Source: Planktothricoides sp. SR001 (GTDB lineage: Bacteria > Cyanobacteriota > Cyanobacteriia > Cyanobacteriales > Laspinemataceae). From it: a DNA stretch of 64,000 nucleotides. Below are positions 8,798-17,618 of this stretch, one piece after another (the stretch's first letter is position 1; each line of letters begins with the position of its first letter). A program made the translations under genes and the position numbers. Location of the stretch: positions 1 through 64,000 of the forward strand of contig NZ_LIUQ01000005.1 in assembly GCF_001276715.1 (NCBI RefSeq), given 5' to 3'. The notes under the pieces are model-generated. The model searched no databases, was not told the DNA's origin, and was given only the letters and a program-made list of their open reading frames with translations.

Positions 8798-9303
8798 GGG
8801 TAAATCTCCTGATGCTTGAAGTTTTTTTGTCAGTTGTAATCAGCAAGTTCAGAGAGAATCCAGTAGAATTTTTAACTAAAATTAACTAGAATTAACTAGG
8901 ATTAACTAGAATTAACTAGGATTAACTAAAATTAACTAGGATTAACTAGGATTAACTAGAGTTAACTAGAGTTAACTAGAGTTAACTAGAGTTAACTAGA
9001 AAAAAATAAAACAACCTCACCCCTGGATCTCTTTAAGCGATGAGCAGGCGGAGGATAACTAAGCATATCTGTTAAAAATTCTTCAGGAATGATTCACACT
9101 AATAACTTAACTCAATTACAGCGCCAATAGAGATTTTCGCAGCAAAACTTGACAATTCCTTGGGGCTTCCAGTCAGAAGCCCGGTTCGCTGTAGCTGCTC
9201 CTTGAAACCGATGAAATGTCCCACCCGTTCTGGGGGTGGGTGTTTCGGCTGCCGAGCCAGATCGGGAAATAAGGCTGATTGGAAAGAAAATAATTGGCGT
9301 GGA
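8798..9303. other. Intergenic region upstream of usp with helically phased array and hairpins
   Basis: No gene seen. It contains thirteen tandem 10-bp units (8871-9000) and a structured part with two stems: GGGCTTC/GAAGCCC (9163-9182) and CCCACCC/GGGTGGG (9220-9240), the second followed by TGTTT on the plus strand. It lies upstream of usp and downstream of the Crp-type regulator (both minus strand). Confidence 0.6.
8871..9000. repeat. Thirteen-copy 10-bp tandem repeat (RTTAACTAGR)
   Basis: Exactly 10-bp units reading ATTAACTAGG, ATTAACTAGA, ATTAACTAAA and, in the right third, GTTAACTAGA. Unit length is strictly kept over 130 bp while bases drift, so A/T-rich steps recur about once per helical turn. 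It sits 75-200 bp upstream of the usp start codon. Confidence 0.93.
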
Positions 9304-10014
9304 TTAAACCAGCAAGCGTTCTAAAGCATTTAAATCGGGAATGCAAAGGATGTCGCGATCGCGCTGAATCAAGCCGCGTTTTTCCAGCTTACTCAAAACT
9401 CTGGTCACAGTTTCTCGTGCCAGTCCACTCAAACTACTTAACTCCCGGTGAGGTAAATTGGGAATTTCGATCCCGGAATCCGATTGTTGTCCTTGACCAT
9501 CGGCTAAAAACAATAAAATATCTGCCACTCGTGAGGTACTATCGGACTCTCGCAAGCGCAAGCGACGGTTGACTTGTCGCAATCTTCGTCCCATTAACTG
9601 AGCCAAGCGAATTCCGGCCAAAGGTTCCGTATGAATTAATTGGACAAAATCCTGGGCAGGCATATTGCCAATGGTAGTTGGAGCCAAAGTAATCACATCC
9701 GTAGAACGGGGTACTTCATCCAATGCCGCCATTTCGCCAAAGAGTTCTCCCGGCCCCAAAATATTCAGGGTTATTTCTTTACCATCTAAATTATAAGTGC
9801 GAATTTTCACCCAACCATCTAAAACGAAATACACCGAACCGCCCCAGTCATTTTCCAGCAATATCACCTGGTTGGGGGGATGAGTCCTACTGACAATATG
9901 AATGGTTGCTCTTTCGACAATCGGCTCTGGTAAGCCGGTAAAAAAAGGCGTTGCCCGAATTAATTTATCGATCTTGGGATCGATATCTCGCAAACTGCTA
10001 TATTGATTGTCCAT
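9304..10014 (-). CDS. Crp/Fnr family transcriptional regulator (cAMP-binding-type domain)
   Basis: 236 residues. The cyclic-nucleotide-binding domain (about 15-135) contains GELFGEMAALDEVPRSTDV, where Gly-Glu and Arg-Ser/Thr sit where the Crp phosphate-binding cassette contacts cAMP. A long dimer helix and a C-terminal winged-helix (about 165-230, LSSLSGLARETVTRVLSKLEKRGLI) follow, the latter with the classic Crp recognition helix. It could be a SyCRP1-like cAMP regulator; there are no Fe-S cysteines, so it is not Fnr-like. RBS TTAGGATG lies about 9 bp before ATG 10014. Two class III cyclase proteins further right could supply the ligand. Effector identity is inferred. Confidence 0.88.
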   Translation of the reverse strand: MDNQYSSLRDIDPKIDKLIRATPFFTGLPEPIVERATIHIVSRTHPPNQVILLENDWGGSVYFVLDGWVKIRTYNLDGKEITLNILGPGELFGEMAALDEVPRSTDVITLAPTTIGNMPAQDFVQLIHTEPLAGIRLAQLMGRRLRQVNRRLRLRESDSTSRVADILLFLADGQGQQSDSGIEIPNLPHRELSSLSGLARETVTRVLSKLEKRGLIQRDRDILCIPDLNALERLLV

Positions 10015-10893
10015 GAAGTCATCCTAAGAGTTAACACACTGGGATAAGTAAATTTGTTTTATAGATAGCAAACCACTCGGCTGGCGAAGTGCCGGAGGCA
10101 ATCACGGAGGCAGAGATGTCATGGGAGATGTTCATTACTGACTCCTCTGCTCGTCGCCACGGAACAACCATAAGGAGCAATAGTCATCCCCCTGAGAGCA
10201 AAAGAGTGGAACATCAAATGGTAATCAAACAGGGATGTTCGATTTTTGCTGACTCTTTCATGGCTGCAATCAAGAACGAAATCACCAATAACGAAATCAC
10301 AATCAACTACAATGAGCGAGCGATCGCGATTTCTCAAGTACCAAGTTTATGGCAAATTCCTGTCCAATCCTAGAGCCAGTTGAACCCAAGTTTCTGTACC
10401 TGAGCGATCGCCGAATTATGCGATCGACCCTGGTTTTCTCCGGGACGCTAACGCGATCGGGCATTCAAGGAGCTAATCGATAATTCGCCAAGGAATCAGA
10501 AGATGCTTTTTGCTGCATCTCCCACCGTAATCATAGTAGTCTATAGCTATAGTTAGTCTGTGTATGTTGAATTTCTATACTGCGATCATCAAGATATCCG
10601 TACCTGCTATGTACTGGAAACGGCAGATAGATGTGGCACAGAATGATTTATTTTCTCGGGCGGTGGGTTTGGCTTGGTAGGGTTTGCCCTCAACATAGAT
10701 AATTTTTTAGGACTACCCTTAAATGAATGTGTCAGGGTAGGATAGTGAAGATCAGGGATTTTGGCCTTCACCAGAATCCACCGTTTATCACCCATCTTAT
10801 AGCCCATCCCAACTAGGCCAAGAGAAAAATCGTGATTTTCTGAATGCTTAGGCTGGGTTCTCTCCATGAACTTTCTAGCAAGAGGTTCTTCCC
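10015..10893. other. 880-bp intergenic region without a convincing gene
   Basis: The divergent space between the Crp-type regulator (minus) and the coiled-coil protein (plus). Two ORFs, 10089-10373 (plus) and 10607-10924 (minus), show no recognisable domain, no clear ribosome binding site and ordinary intergenic composition with GCGATCGC sites. The second runs into the start of the downstream gene. I treat both as chance. Promoters for both flanking genes must lie here but no box is clear enough to place. Confidence 0.5.
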
Positions 10894-13800
10894 ATGAATT
10901 CCGAGCGCGACCAACTCCAAGCACTGATTACCGACATTGATGGAGTCCTAAGAAAAATGAGTTCCCGTATGGCATGGTGGATGTCAGGAGATACTCGACA
11001 AATTTTAGAGCGAGTGCGAAATTTTCTGGTCAACTTGGAGCAAAAAAACCAGGTTAATGCCACCTCGTCTCAGGATTCAGCCGCAGCAGGATCCATAGTG
11101 GTTCCCGCAGATGCCAACTCTGCGGTGTCTATGACCGGACAAAATCAGGCTACCGCCGCTTGGCAAGCCTTGGCGGGGGAAATGTTTACCCTGCGGACTC
11201 AGCTAATGCAGCCAATGGTCGCGGATTTGACGGCGTTGCAAGAGCAAAGGGACAGTCTGCTCAAAGAAATCCAAGAGCTAGAACTGCGCCGACACCATGA
11301 TTATTCTCTGGCGCAACAACAGGCGAATCAACAAAAAATTATTTCAGAATTTTTGCACGTGCTGATGGGTCGATTACAGGAGAACTTGACCCAATCAGTG
11401 ACTCAGTTTCTCTCTCATATCGAGTCCCAGGCATTAGCTTATGAGTCGAGAGATCGCGTTGGCAGAGGCACGCTCCCCGGAGATCCTCGCTCATCAATGG
11501 GAGAGCGACTTTTGGATCCCCAAGAGCGTCTGGAACACCTGAGAATGCTACAATCGCAGTCCGATCAGTTACTCATTTCTTTGGATAAAAATCTCCGAGT
11601 TATTTTTGAGGCCGTGCAAAGAAATGTTCATGCGTATCAAGATTCTTTGTTACAAGAGTTAGAAAAAATGCACCGTTTAGGGCAGCGCAACGAAGTGATT
11701 TTGAGCCAATTGGTGTATCAACTTGCTGAACAACTTGGTCAAGAATCTTCCACATCTTCTACATATTTACAACCCTCTCTGAAGTTAACTGAGGAAAAAG
11801 AAGCGACAAAATCCCCGGAAGCCGAATCAACAAAAAATCCTCCAGCGTCTCTGCTTTCCCCCAGCAAACCAGAAATTTTCTCGGAACTTATCTCCACTTC
11901 TGCGCCAAATAATTTAGGCGATCGGGAAACATATGATTTGCTAGAAGATACTCAAAACAGGGATAGCGATCGCCGCGATATCGACCTGAGTGTTTTTGAG
12001 AATTATGATGAGCTTAATTCAGAAGATGATAATATTGATTCAACTGATATTGATTCAGATGATATTAATCTGAATGTTTCTGATAATTCACAGGTCATCG
12101 ATTCAACAGTTCGAGAGTCTTTGGCATCCCCAGAAGTAGTCCGTTCTCTGCAAAATATCAGCGAAATAATCTCGGAAATAGATTTAGCGGAAGAATTTTC
12201 TTCTGAATCATTTGTGAGCAAAGATTTATCAGAATTAACTTCAGAATTAACCTCTGAATTAACTTCAGAATTAACCTCAGACTTGAGCATTCAAGATAGC
12301 TATGTCTCATCGCCTCAAGAAAATTTATTAGGCACCGAAGAACCACTGAAGGAAAAGTCAACAACAGAATTGGCAATTGATACCAATATTATACAACAAT
12401 TAAGTGAGGATTTGCTGAATTTACAAATCCAAGAAGATGAGAAGCTTGACTCAAATTTCGATGCAGCGGATTCAGTAGAATTAACCAGCCCCACTGGGGA
12501 AAACTGGGGTTGGGGAGAAGATATTTCCGAACCATCTATGGGCGAAGGCGATCGCATCACATTATCCCCAGAAATAGATTCTCCGGTCACTCCCCCTTCC
12601 AAGCAACCACCGACACCAGCCGCAACGACACCAACCGCAGCCCCAGCCGTAGCCCCAGTCAAAATCATCCGCCTCGAAGCTGTATCCCCGGCAACAGCGG
12701 CGGAACCAGCGGCGGATCAAGTGGCGGATCAAGTGGCCGATCAAGAGGATATTTTTGCTGACTTCATCAGCGAAGAACCCACTCCTTACCCCAGCCAAGC
12801 CGTCACCCTGCCACCCCAAAAAAATATTGAACTAGCAACAGCGGTGGATCAAGCGGCGGATCAAGTGGGCGATCAAGATCAAGTGGCCGATCAAGTGGCC
12901 GATCAAGTGGTCGATCAAGAGGATATTTTTGCTGACTTTATCACCGAAGAACCCACTCCCCCTTCCAAGCAACCACCGACACCAGCCGCAACGACACCAA
13001 CCGCAGCCCCAGCCGTAGCCCCAGTCAAAATCATCCGCCTCGAAGCTGTATCCCCGGCAACAGCGGCGGAACCAGCGGCGGATCAAGTGGCCGATCAAGT
13101 GGCCGATCAAGAGGATATTTTTGCTGACTTCATCAGCGAAGAACCCACTCCTTACCCCAGCCAAGCCGTCACCCTGCCACCCCAAAAAAATATTGAACTA
13201 GCAACAGCGGTGGATCAAGCGGCGGATCAAGTGGGCGATCAAGATCAAGTGGCCGATCAAGTGGCCGATCAAGTGGTCGATCAAGAGGATATTTTTGCTG
13301 ACTTTATCACCGAAGAACCCACTCCCACCTCCAAGCAACCACCGACACCAGCCGTAACGACACCAGCCGTAGCCCAAGCCGTAGCCCCAGTCAAAATCAT
13401 CCGCCTCGAAGCTGTATCCCCGGCAACAGCGGCGGAACCAGCGGCGGATCAAGTGGCGGATCAAGTGGCCGATCAAGAGGATATTTTTGCTGACTTCATC
13501 AGCGAAGAACCCACTCCTTACCCCAGCCAAGCCGTCACCCTGCCACCCCAAAAAAATATTGAACTAGCAACAGCGGTGGATCAAGCGGCGGATCAAGTGG
13601 CCGATCAAGTGGCGGATCAAGAGGATATTTTTGCTGACTTTATCACCGAAGAACCCACTGCTTTACCTCAACCCACTACTCCACCTCAACCCACTGCTTT
13701 ACCTCAAAACAAAACACAGCCGATTAAAACGCCGAATGTCAATCGGACAAAACCCCCAGCGGTCATTTCCGGTCAGGCGGTCAAGACGGTTCAAAAGGTT

Positions 13801-14238
13801 TCCAGTCCTCCAGTTTCTTTACCAGAGTCATCAATTAATGACCTGACCCTCGATGAGGTTTTTACCCAGTTGATCGCCGCTAGTCCAGCGCCGACCACAT
13901 CCTCCGATTCAGAGGATTGGCTAGAAATCGGCGATGTTAACCCATCACCCTCAGCGATCGCTCCGGCACAACCCGAACCCGTCGATGAGATCAATTCCAG
14001 TATTGATAATTTCTTTGCCGGATTGGATCTTTCCACAGAAACTTCACAGAATGAAACATTGAATGATTCTGGGAATCAGGATTTCTCAGATATTGACCGT
14101 TGGATCTCGGAGCCAAATTCTGAGCTTAATCTCGAATCAGACGAATCCTCCAAATCAAACCTAGATGACTTTTTTGCCCAATTGAGCGATCTCACTTCGA
14201 TGACTTCAATTCCTTCTGATGAAGACTTGTTTGGGTAA
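10894..14238 (+). CDS. Large acidic coiled-coil protein with threefold internal repeat
   Basis: 1114 residues, not recognised as a named family. Residues 1-50 (ALITDIDGVLRKMSSRMAWWMSGD) look like a conserved folded start. Residues 85-290 are strongly helical with coiled-coil character (LQEQRDSLLKEIQELELRRHHD). The remainder is acidic, low-complexity and probably disordered, with ELTS tetrapeptides (about 446-466) and three near-identical copies of a 122-residue unit rich in DQVADQ (about 567-920). Each unit holds two EDIFADFI motifs. Related motifs (DEVFTQL, DNFFAGL, DDFFAQL) recur near the C-terminus. No membrane segment is seen. It precedes a polysaccharide sugar transferase. A scaffold or cytoskeletal role is plausible but unproven. 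Confidence 0.82.
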   Translation: MNSERDQLQALITDIDGVLRKMSSRMAWWMSGDTRQILERVRNFLVNLEQKNQVNATSSQDSAAAGSIVVPADANSAVSMTGQNQATAAWQALAGEMFTLRTQLMQPMVADLTALQEQRDSLLKEIQELELRRHHDYSLAQQQANQQKIISEFLHVLMGRLQENLTQSVTQFLSHIESQALAYESRDRVGRGTLPGDPRSSMGERLLDPQERLEHLRMLQSQSDQLLISLDKNLRVIFEAVQRNVHAYQDSLLQELEKMHRLGQRNEVILSQLVYQLAEQLGQESSTSSTYLQPSLKLTEEKEATKSPEAESTKNPPASLLSPSKPEIFSELISTSAPNNLGDRETYDLLEDTQNRDSDRRDIDLSVFENYDELNSEDDNIDSTDIDSDDINLNVSDNSQVIDSTVRESLASPEVVRSLQNISEIISEIDLAEEFSSESFVSKDLSELTSELTSELTSELTSDLSIQDSYVSSPQENLLGTEEPLKEKSTTELAIDTNIIQQLSEDLLNLQIQEDEKLDSNFDAADSVELTSPTGENWGWGEDISEPSMGEGDRITLSPEIDSPVTPPSKQPPTPAATTPTAAPAVAPVKIIRLEAVSPATAAEPAADQVADQVADQEDIFADFISEEPTPYPSQAVTLPPQKNIELATAVDQAADQVGDQDQVADQVADQVVDQEDIFADFITEEPTPPSKQPPTPAATTPTAAPAVAPVKIIRLEAVSPATAAEPAADQVADQVADQEDIFADFISEEPTPYPSQAVTLPPQKNIELATAVDQAADQVGDQDQVADQVADQVVDQEDIFADFITEEPTPTSKQPPTPAVTTPAVAQAVAPVKIIRLEAVSPATAAEPAADQVADQVADQEDIFADFISEEPTPYPSQAVTLPPQKNIELATAVDQAADQVADQVADQEDIFADFITEEPTALPQPTTPPQPTALPQNKTQPIKTPNVNRTKPPAVISGQAVKTVQKVSSPPVSLPESSINDLTLDEVFTQLIAASPAPTTSSDSEDWLEIGDVNPSPSAIAPAQPEPVDEINSSIDNFFAGLDLSTETSQNETLNDSGNQDFSDIDRWISEPNSELNLESDESSKSNLDDFFAQLSDLTSMTSIPSDEDLFG
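12590..13657 (+). repeat. Threefold 366-bp tandem repeat inside the coiled-coil gene
   Basis: Copies start near 12590, 12956 and 13322. The first two are almost base-identical over 366 bp. The third is about 30 bp shorter in its second half and carries several substitutions. The period is a multiple of three, so the frame is kept. GGCGGATCAAGTGG-type sub-repeats occur within each copy. Copy number may vary between strains or be mis-assembled. Confidence 0.93.
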
Positions 14239-14993
14239 AACCACCTGGTGGGGACATTTTGTTCCCGAACATTTGACCAGAGGCTAGTCATCCGTATGAC
14301 TACGGAGTAGCTGAAGATGATTGCGAATTTCCATCATAAATTTTTGTAAAATTCTGCCAATTTGGCAACATTCCCACTGGCAATTGCGGTTTGATCTAGT
14401 CAAGTCAAGTCATCCTGGAGACCCTCGCGGTTAGGCGTTGACTTTTGTCTTGCTTTTGTCTCAGTATTTACGCTGATTTATACGGAGATTTTTTGGCCAT
14501 CTCATTGGTGCCATATGCGAGAATTTGCGGATGGCTAGGATGATATTAAGTTTTTGTACGGATTAAATATTGTTTGGTCTTTCTTGATTAACGGGTTTTA
14601 AATCTCCGGCAGAAGAGTCAAAAAAGACAAAGGAAACAAATTTTTGCGATCGGATGGGAAGCCTGAAAATTCTCATAATTCTTCAGATTCCTTATGGATG
14701 TCATTAATTATCTAGGTTTCCATAGAAAAAACCGATCTGACCTAGGAGGCATAAACAATCTTGATAATTTTACTTATTTTTTGGTAAAAAAAGAAAAACA
14801 AAAACTTACGAATATAACACAAGTAATCAAAAAAAATACTAGCCATCAGACAAGTTCTTAAAAAATTTAAAAAACTTCCGTGGATTTATAAAGATTCAGT
14901 AAAATGTCTGCAAAAACAGGGTGAAATCCGAAAAAATACGGATATATTGGCAACAACCAGGAACAAGAATATCTAAAGGATTGGGTTTTAGCC
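14239..14993. other. 755-bp intergenic region upstream of the sugar transferase
   Basis: No long ORF. It holds a short palindrome CCACCTGGTGG right after the upstream stop (14241-14252), an AT-rich stretch, and a strong ribosome binding site AGGAGG at 14744-14749 followed 11 bp later by a nine-codon TTG mini-ORF (14761-14787). Runs of A/T precede the GTG start at 14994. A long leader or small RNA is possible. Confidence 0.5.
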
Positions 14994-15692
14994 GTGATTA
15001 CAAGTTCAAAAATACTTACTCCGGTATCTCTAAAGTCATTTCTTTTTGACAAAGGACTTCCGTGCGATCCGGCAATCGGCGAGGTGCATCAGTCAGTGAA
15101 TAGTCAAATCAAGCGTTTCATCGATATTGTCGGCGCTTTGGTGGGTCTAACTATTACCGCAATTATACTGATACCTTTGGCGATCGCCATCCAAATCGAC
15201 GATCCAGGCCCGATTCTTTACAGTCAAGTCCGTTGTGGCTATAAAGGTCGCCGTTTCCGAGTGTGGAAATTCCGGTCAATGGTCGTCAATGCTGATAAAC
15301 TCAAGCATGTAGTAGAAAATCAAGCCAAAGGACTCATCTTTAAAAATACTGATGACCCTAGAATTACCAAGGTGGGTCGTTTTCTGCGTCGCACTAGCTT
15401 AGATGAGTTCCCACAGTTCTGGAATGTACTGATGGGTGATATGAGTTTGGTGGGAACTCGTCCCCCGACTCTGGATGAAGTGAGTCAATATCAACCCCAT
15501 CATTGGCGACGTTTGGATGTGAAACCAGGAATCACTGGTGAGTGGCAAACCCACGGACGTTCTTCGGTAAAAGATTTTGAAGAGGTGGTCAGAATGGATC
15601 TGGACTACCAGCACAAATGGTCGGTGTTCTACGATATTGGGCTAATTGTCAAAACTCTAGTGGTGGTTTTAAATAAAGACGGGGCTTACTAA
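14994..15692 (+). CDS. Polyprenyl-phosphate sugar-1-phosphate transferase (exopolysaccharide initiation)
   Basis: 232-residue Bac_transf (PF02397-type) enzyme, which transfers a sugar-1-phosphate from a UDP-sugar to undecaprenyl phosphate to start exopolysaccharide or glycan repeat synthesis. One membrane segment (about 37-60, ALVGLTITAIILIPLAIAI) precedes the catalytic core with DDPGPILYSQVRCGYKGR, VWKFRSM, DEFPQFWNVL and GDMSLVGTRPP, all family hallmarks. It is the short form, without the extra N-terminal helices of WcaJ-like proteins. The GTG start at 14994 is preceded by AAAGGA. No other glycan genes lie beside it, so the product cannot be named. The sugar specificity is unknown. Confidence 0.92.
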   Translation: MITSSKILTPVSLKSFLFDKGLPCDPAIGEVHQSVNSQIKRFIDIVGALVGLTITAIILIPLAIAIQIDDPGPILYSQVRCGYKGRRFRVWKFRSMVVNADKLKHVVENQAKGLIFKNTDDPRITKVGRFLRRTSLDEFPQFWNVLMGDMSLVGTRPPTLDEVSQYQPHHWRRLDVKPGITGEWQTHGRSSVKDFEEVVRMDLDYQHKWSVFYDIGLIVKTLVVVLNKDGAY

Positions 15693-15849
15693 AATCGTCC
15701 CTACTTATTCAAGCAAAGATTTATCTCTAAAGATTTATTTCTAAAAATTTCATCGTTGAGAAAAAGTGATAACGTAGGGGCTGTTCTTCGGGCTTGCCCC
15801 TTAATTTTTTGTTTTTGTTGTTTTTGATTAATTTCTTTATTTTTGCCAA

Positions 15850-16389
15850 GTGTCTATTAATCTGCCGAACACCATTTCTTTTTCCCGTCTTTTGGCGGTG
15901 CCTTTTTTGCTTTACGGTTTGCACGATCCCACCCCCACGTCTCAATGGATCTGTCTGGGAATTTTTCTGGTGGCTGCCGGGACGGACTGGTTGGATGGTT
16001 ATTTGGCACGAAAGCTCAACCAAGTCACTGAGTTGGGTAAATTTTTAGATCCGTTGGTGGATAAGTTGTTGGTGTTAGCACCACTGCTGGTATTTATTGA
16101 ATGGAATGATTTGCCCGCTTGGGGGGTGTTTGTGATTTTGGCGCGGGAGTTGACGATCGCCGGTTGGCGGGTTAACTCCAGTCTCAGCGGCCCGATCGCC
16201 GGGGCGAATTTTTGGGGCAAGTTGAAAACGGTTTCTCAAATCGTGGCGATCACCTTATTAATGATTCCCATTGACTCTTGGAATTCTATCGGCGCGATCG
16301 CCTTCTGGGTATCCGTCGGACTTACCCTAATTTCCGGTCTGATCTATTTATGGCCACAAAAAAGCCCATCTACTTCATCAGTTAATTGA
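15850..16389 (+). CDS. pgsA: CDP-diacylglycerol-glycerol-3-phosphate 3-phosphatidyltransferase
   Basis: 179 residues, membrane enzyme forming phosphatidylglycerophosphate, the first committed step to phosphatidylglycerol, which is essential for photosystems in cyanobacteria. The CDP-alcohol phosphatidyltransferase signature is complete: DGYLARKL, eight residues to Gly, then KFLDPLVDK (D-G-x2-A-R-x8-G-x3-D-x3-D). Five to six membrane helices are visible. The start is a GTG at 15850, giving MSINLPNTISFSRLLAVPF, the usual PgsA N-terminus; I see no good ribosome binding site. The stop codon overlaps a 50-bp perfect palindrome. Confidence 0.95.
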   Translation: MSINLPNTISFSRLLAVPFLLYGLHDPTPTSQWICLGIFLVAAGTDWLDGYLARKLNQVTELGKFLDPLVDKLLVLAPLLVFIEWNDLPAWGVFVILARELTIAGWRVNSSLSGPIAGANFWGKLKTVSQIVAITLLMIPIDSWNSIGAIAFWVSVGLTLISGLIYLWPQKSPSTSSVN

Positions 16390-16431
16390 TAATTGATAAT
16401 TGATAATTATCAATTATCAATTATCAATTAA
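16382..16431. repeat. Perfect 50-bp AT palindrome between convergent genes
   Basis: Two 25-base arms built from TTGATAA/TTATCAA units, complementary without mismatch or spacer. It overlaps the pgsA stop and lies in front of CAACCAACAAC microrepeats and the converging epimerase gene end (16475). It might end both transcripts, although no clear T-run follows. Confidence 0.9.
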
Positions 16432-16474
16432 TGCCAACCAACAACCAACAACCAACAACCAACAACAAATATAA

Positions 16475-17413
16475 TTACTTAACGGCTGCCAGAATTTGAT
16501 CGTCAAGGCTGAAATCTATTTCCGCTTTGTCTTGACCTTTTGCCAGATAATCTGTTTCCAAAGAGTCTCGCAGACCGGAAACTAAATCAAATTCAGGTTG
16601 CCAGTTGAGTTCTTGCTTGGCTTTGTGAATGTCGGTAAAAAAGTGCTGCACCCGCATGGGGAAAGCTTTCTGTTTGCCAAAGTCAAATTGTTTTGGATCG
16701 TAATGGACAATTTGAATCGAGTCAGGAGATTTTCCTGCCGCCGCCGCACAAGCACGGGCTAGTCCGTCAAAGGTGACACAGCGATCGCCAGAGATGTTAT
16801 AAATTTGACCGATCGCTTGGGAGTTACCCAGAACTGCTGCCATTGCATTGGCAAGGTCTTGGCAGTGACCGAGTTGGGTGATGTGCATTCCGTTGCCGGG
16901 AATAGGGATGGGGCGATCGCGCATAATGCGGTCAAAAAACCAGGCTTCTAGAGGGTTATAGTTTTGCGGGCCGTAAATATAAACTGGGCGAATGGAAGTA
17001 AACGGAAGTCCTTGTTTTTCCAGATAACTTTCCGTTTCAAATTTGCCCTTGTGACGACTTTTTGGATCGACCGCATCCCCTTCCACATGGGGCATTTGAT
17101 CGGATTTAAGATAAACTCCCGCCGAACTGACATAGACAAAATGTTTCACCTTGCCTTGGAAAATTTCTGCTAAGGGTTGGGTATCGCTGAGTTCGCGGCC
17201 ATTGTTATCAAAAATCGCATCAAAACTTTCATGGGCTAATTTGGTTTTGATCTGTTCTGGGTCGGTGCGATCTCCGTGAATTTGCTGCACCCCTTCCACC
17301 GGGGCGGGTTTTTTGCCGCGATTAAATAACACAACTTCATGGCCTTTTTCTACCAAGATTTTTGTTAAATAAACCCCAATAAATCGGGTGCCACCCATAA
17401 TTAGAATTCGCAT
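16475..17413 (-). CDS. NAD-dependent epimerase/dehydratase, CSP41-like
   Basis: 312 residues, an extended short-chain dehydrogenase. The N-terminal nucleotide motif is MGGTRFIGVYL (GxxxxxG form), with a second strand VVLFNRG. The active-site region has YVSSAGVYLKSD (a YxxxK-like site is degenerate) and IRPVYIYGPQNYNP. The sequence pattern matches cyanobacterial relatives of the chloroplast stem-loop binding protein CSP41b, implicated in RNA binding and transcript stability, rather than sugar epimerases with an intact YxxxK. ATG 17413 has GGGAGAAAG upstream. The track-longer start adds only five residues. It converges with pgsA. The call as CSP41-like is from recalled similarity. Confidence 0.85.
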   Translation of the reverse strand: MRILIMGGTRFIGVYLTKILVEKGHEVVLFNRGKKPAPVEGVQQIHGDRTDPEQIKTKLAHESFDAIFDNNGRELSDTQPLAEIFQGKVKHFVYVSSAGVYLKSDQMPHVEGDAVDPKSRHKGKFETESYLEKQGLPFTSIRPVYIYGPQNYNPLEAWFFDRIMRDRPIPIPGNGMHITQLGHCQDLANAMAAVLGNSQAIGQIYNISGDRCVTFDGLARACAAAAGKSPDSIQIVHYDPKQFDFGKQKAFPMRVQHFFTDIHKAKQELNWQPEFDLVSGLRDSLETDYLAKGQDKAEIDFSLDDQILAAVK

Positions 17414-17618
17414 AAAACTTTCTCCCAATACTCCAAATAATTAGATGATTTCCGGGTCATTTGCCGATGACTACAAACTTATCATCTTACAGTAATTTTG
17501 CAACCAGACCCGATATTTGATGCCTAGGATGTTTCAATGATTTAGTTTGGTTGACGGTTATGGGTGATTCGTGAGTTGTCGTCGCTTTTATGACAAATGC
17601 GTAATAAGTAACAAAAAA

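Noticed and set aside
10089-10373. 94-codon plus-strand ORF
   Set aside because: No recognisable domain, no ribosome binding site, ordinary spacer composition.
10607-10924. 105-codon minus-strand ORF reaching into the coiled-coil gene start
   Set aside because: No family resemblance; overlaps the start of a well-supported gene on the other strand.
12562-13551. Three minus-strand ORFs of 85-117 codons with almost the same sequence
   Set aside because: They are antisense shadows of the 366-bp repeat in the coiled-coil gene; no ribosome binding site and the sense frame is clearly coding.
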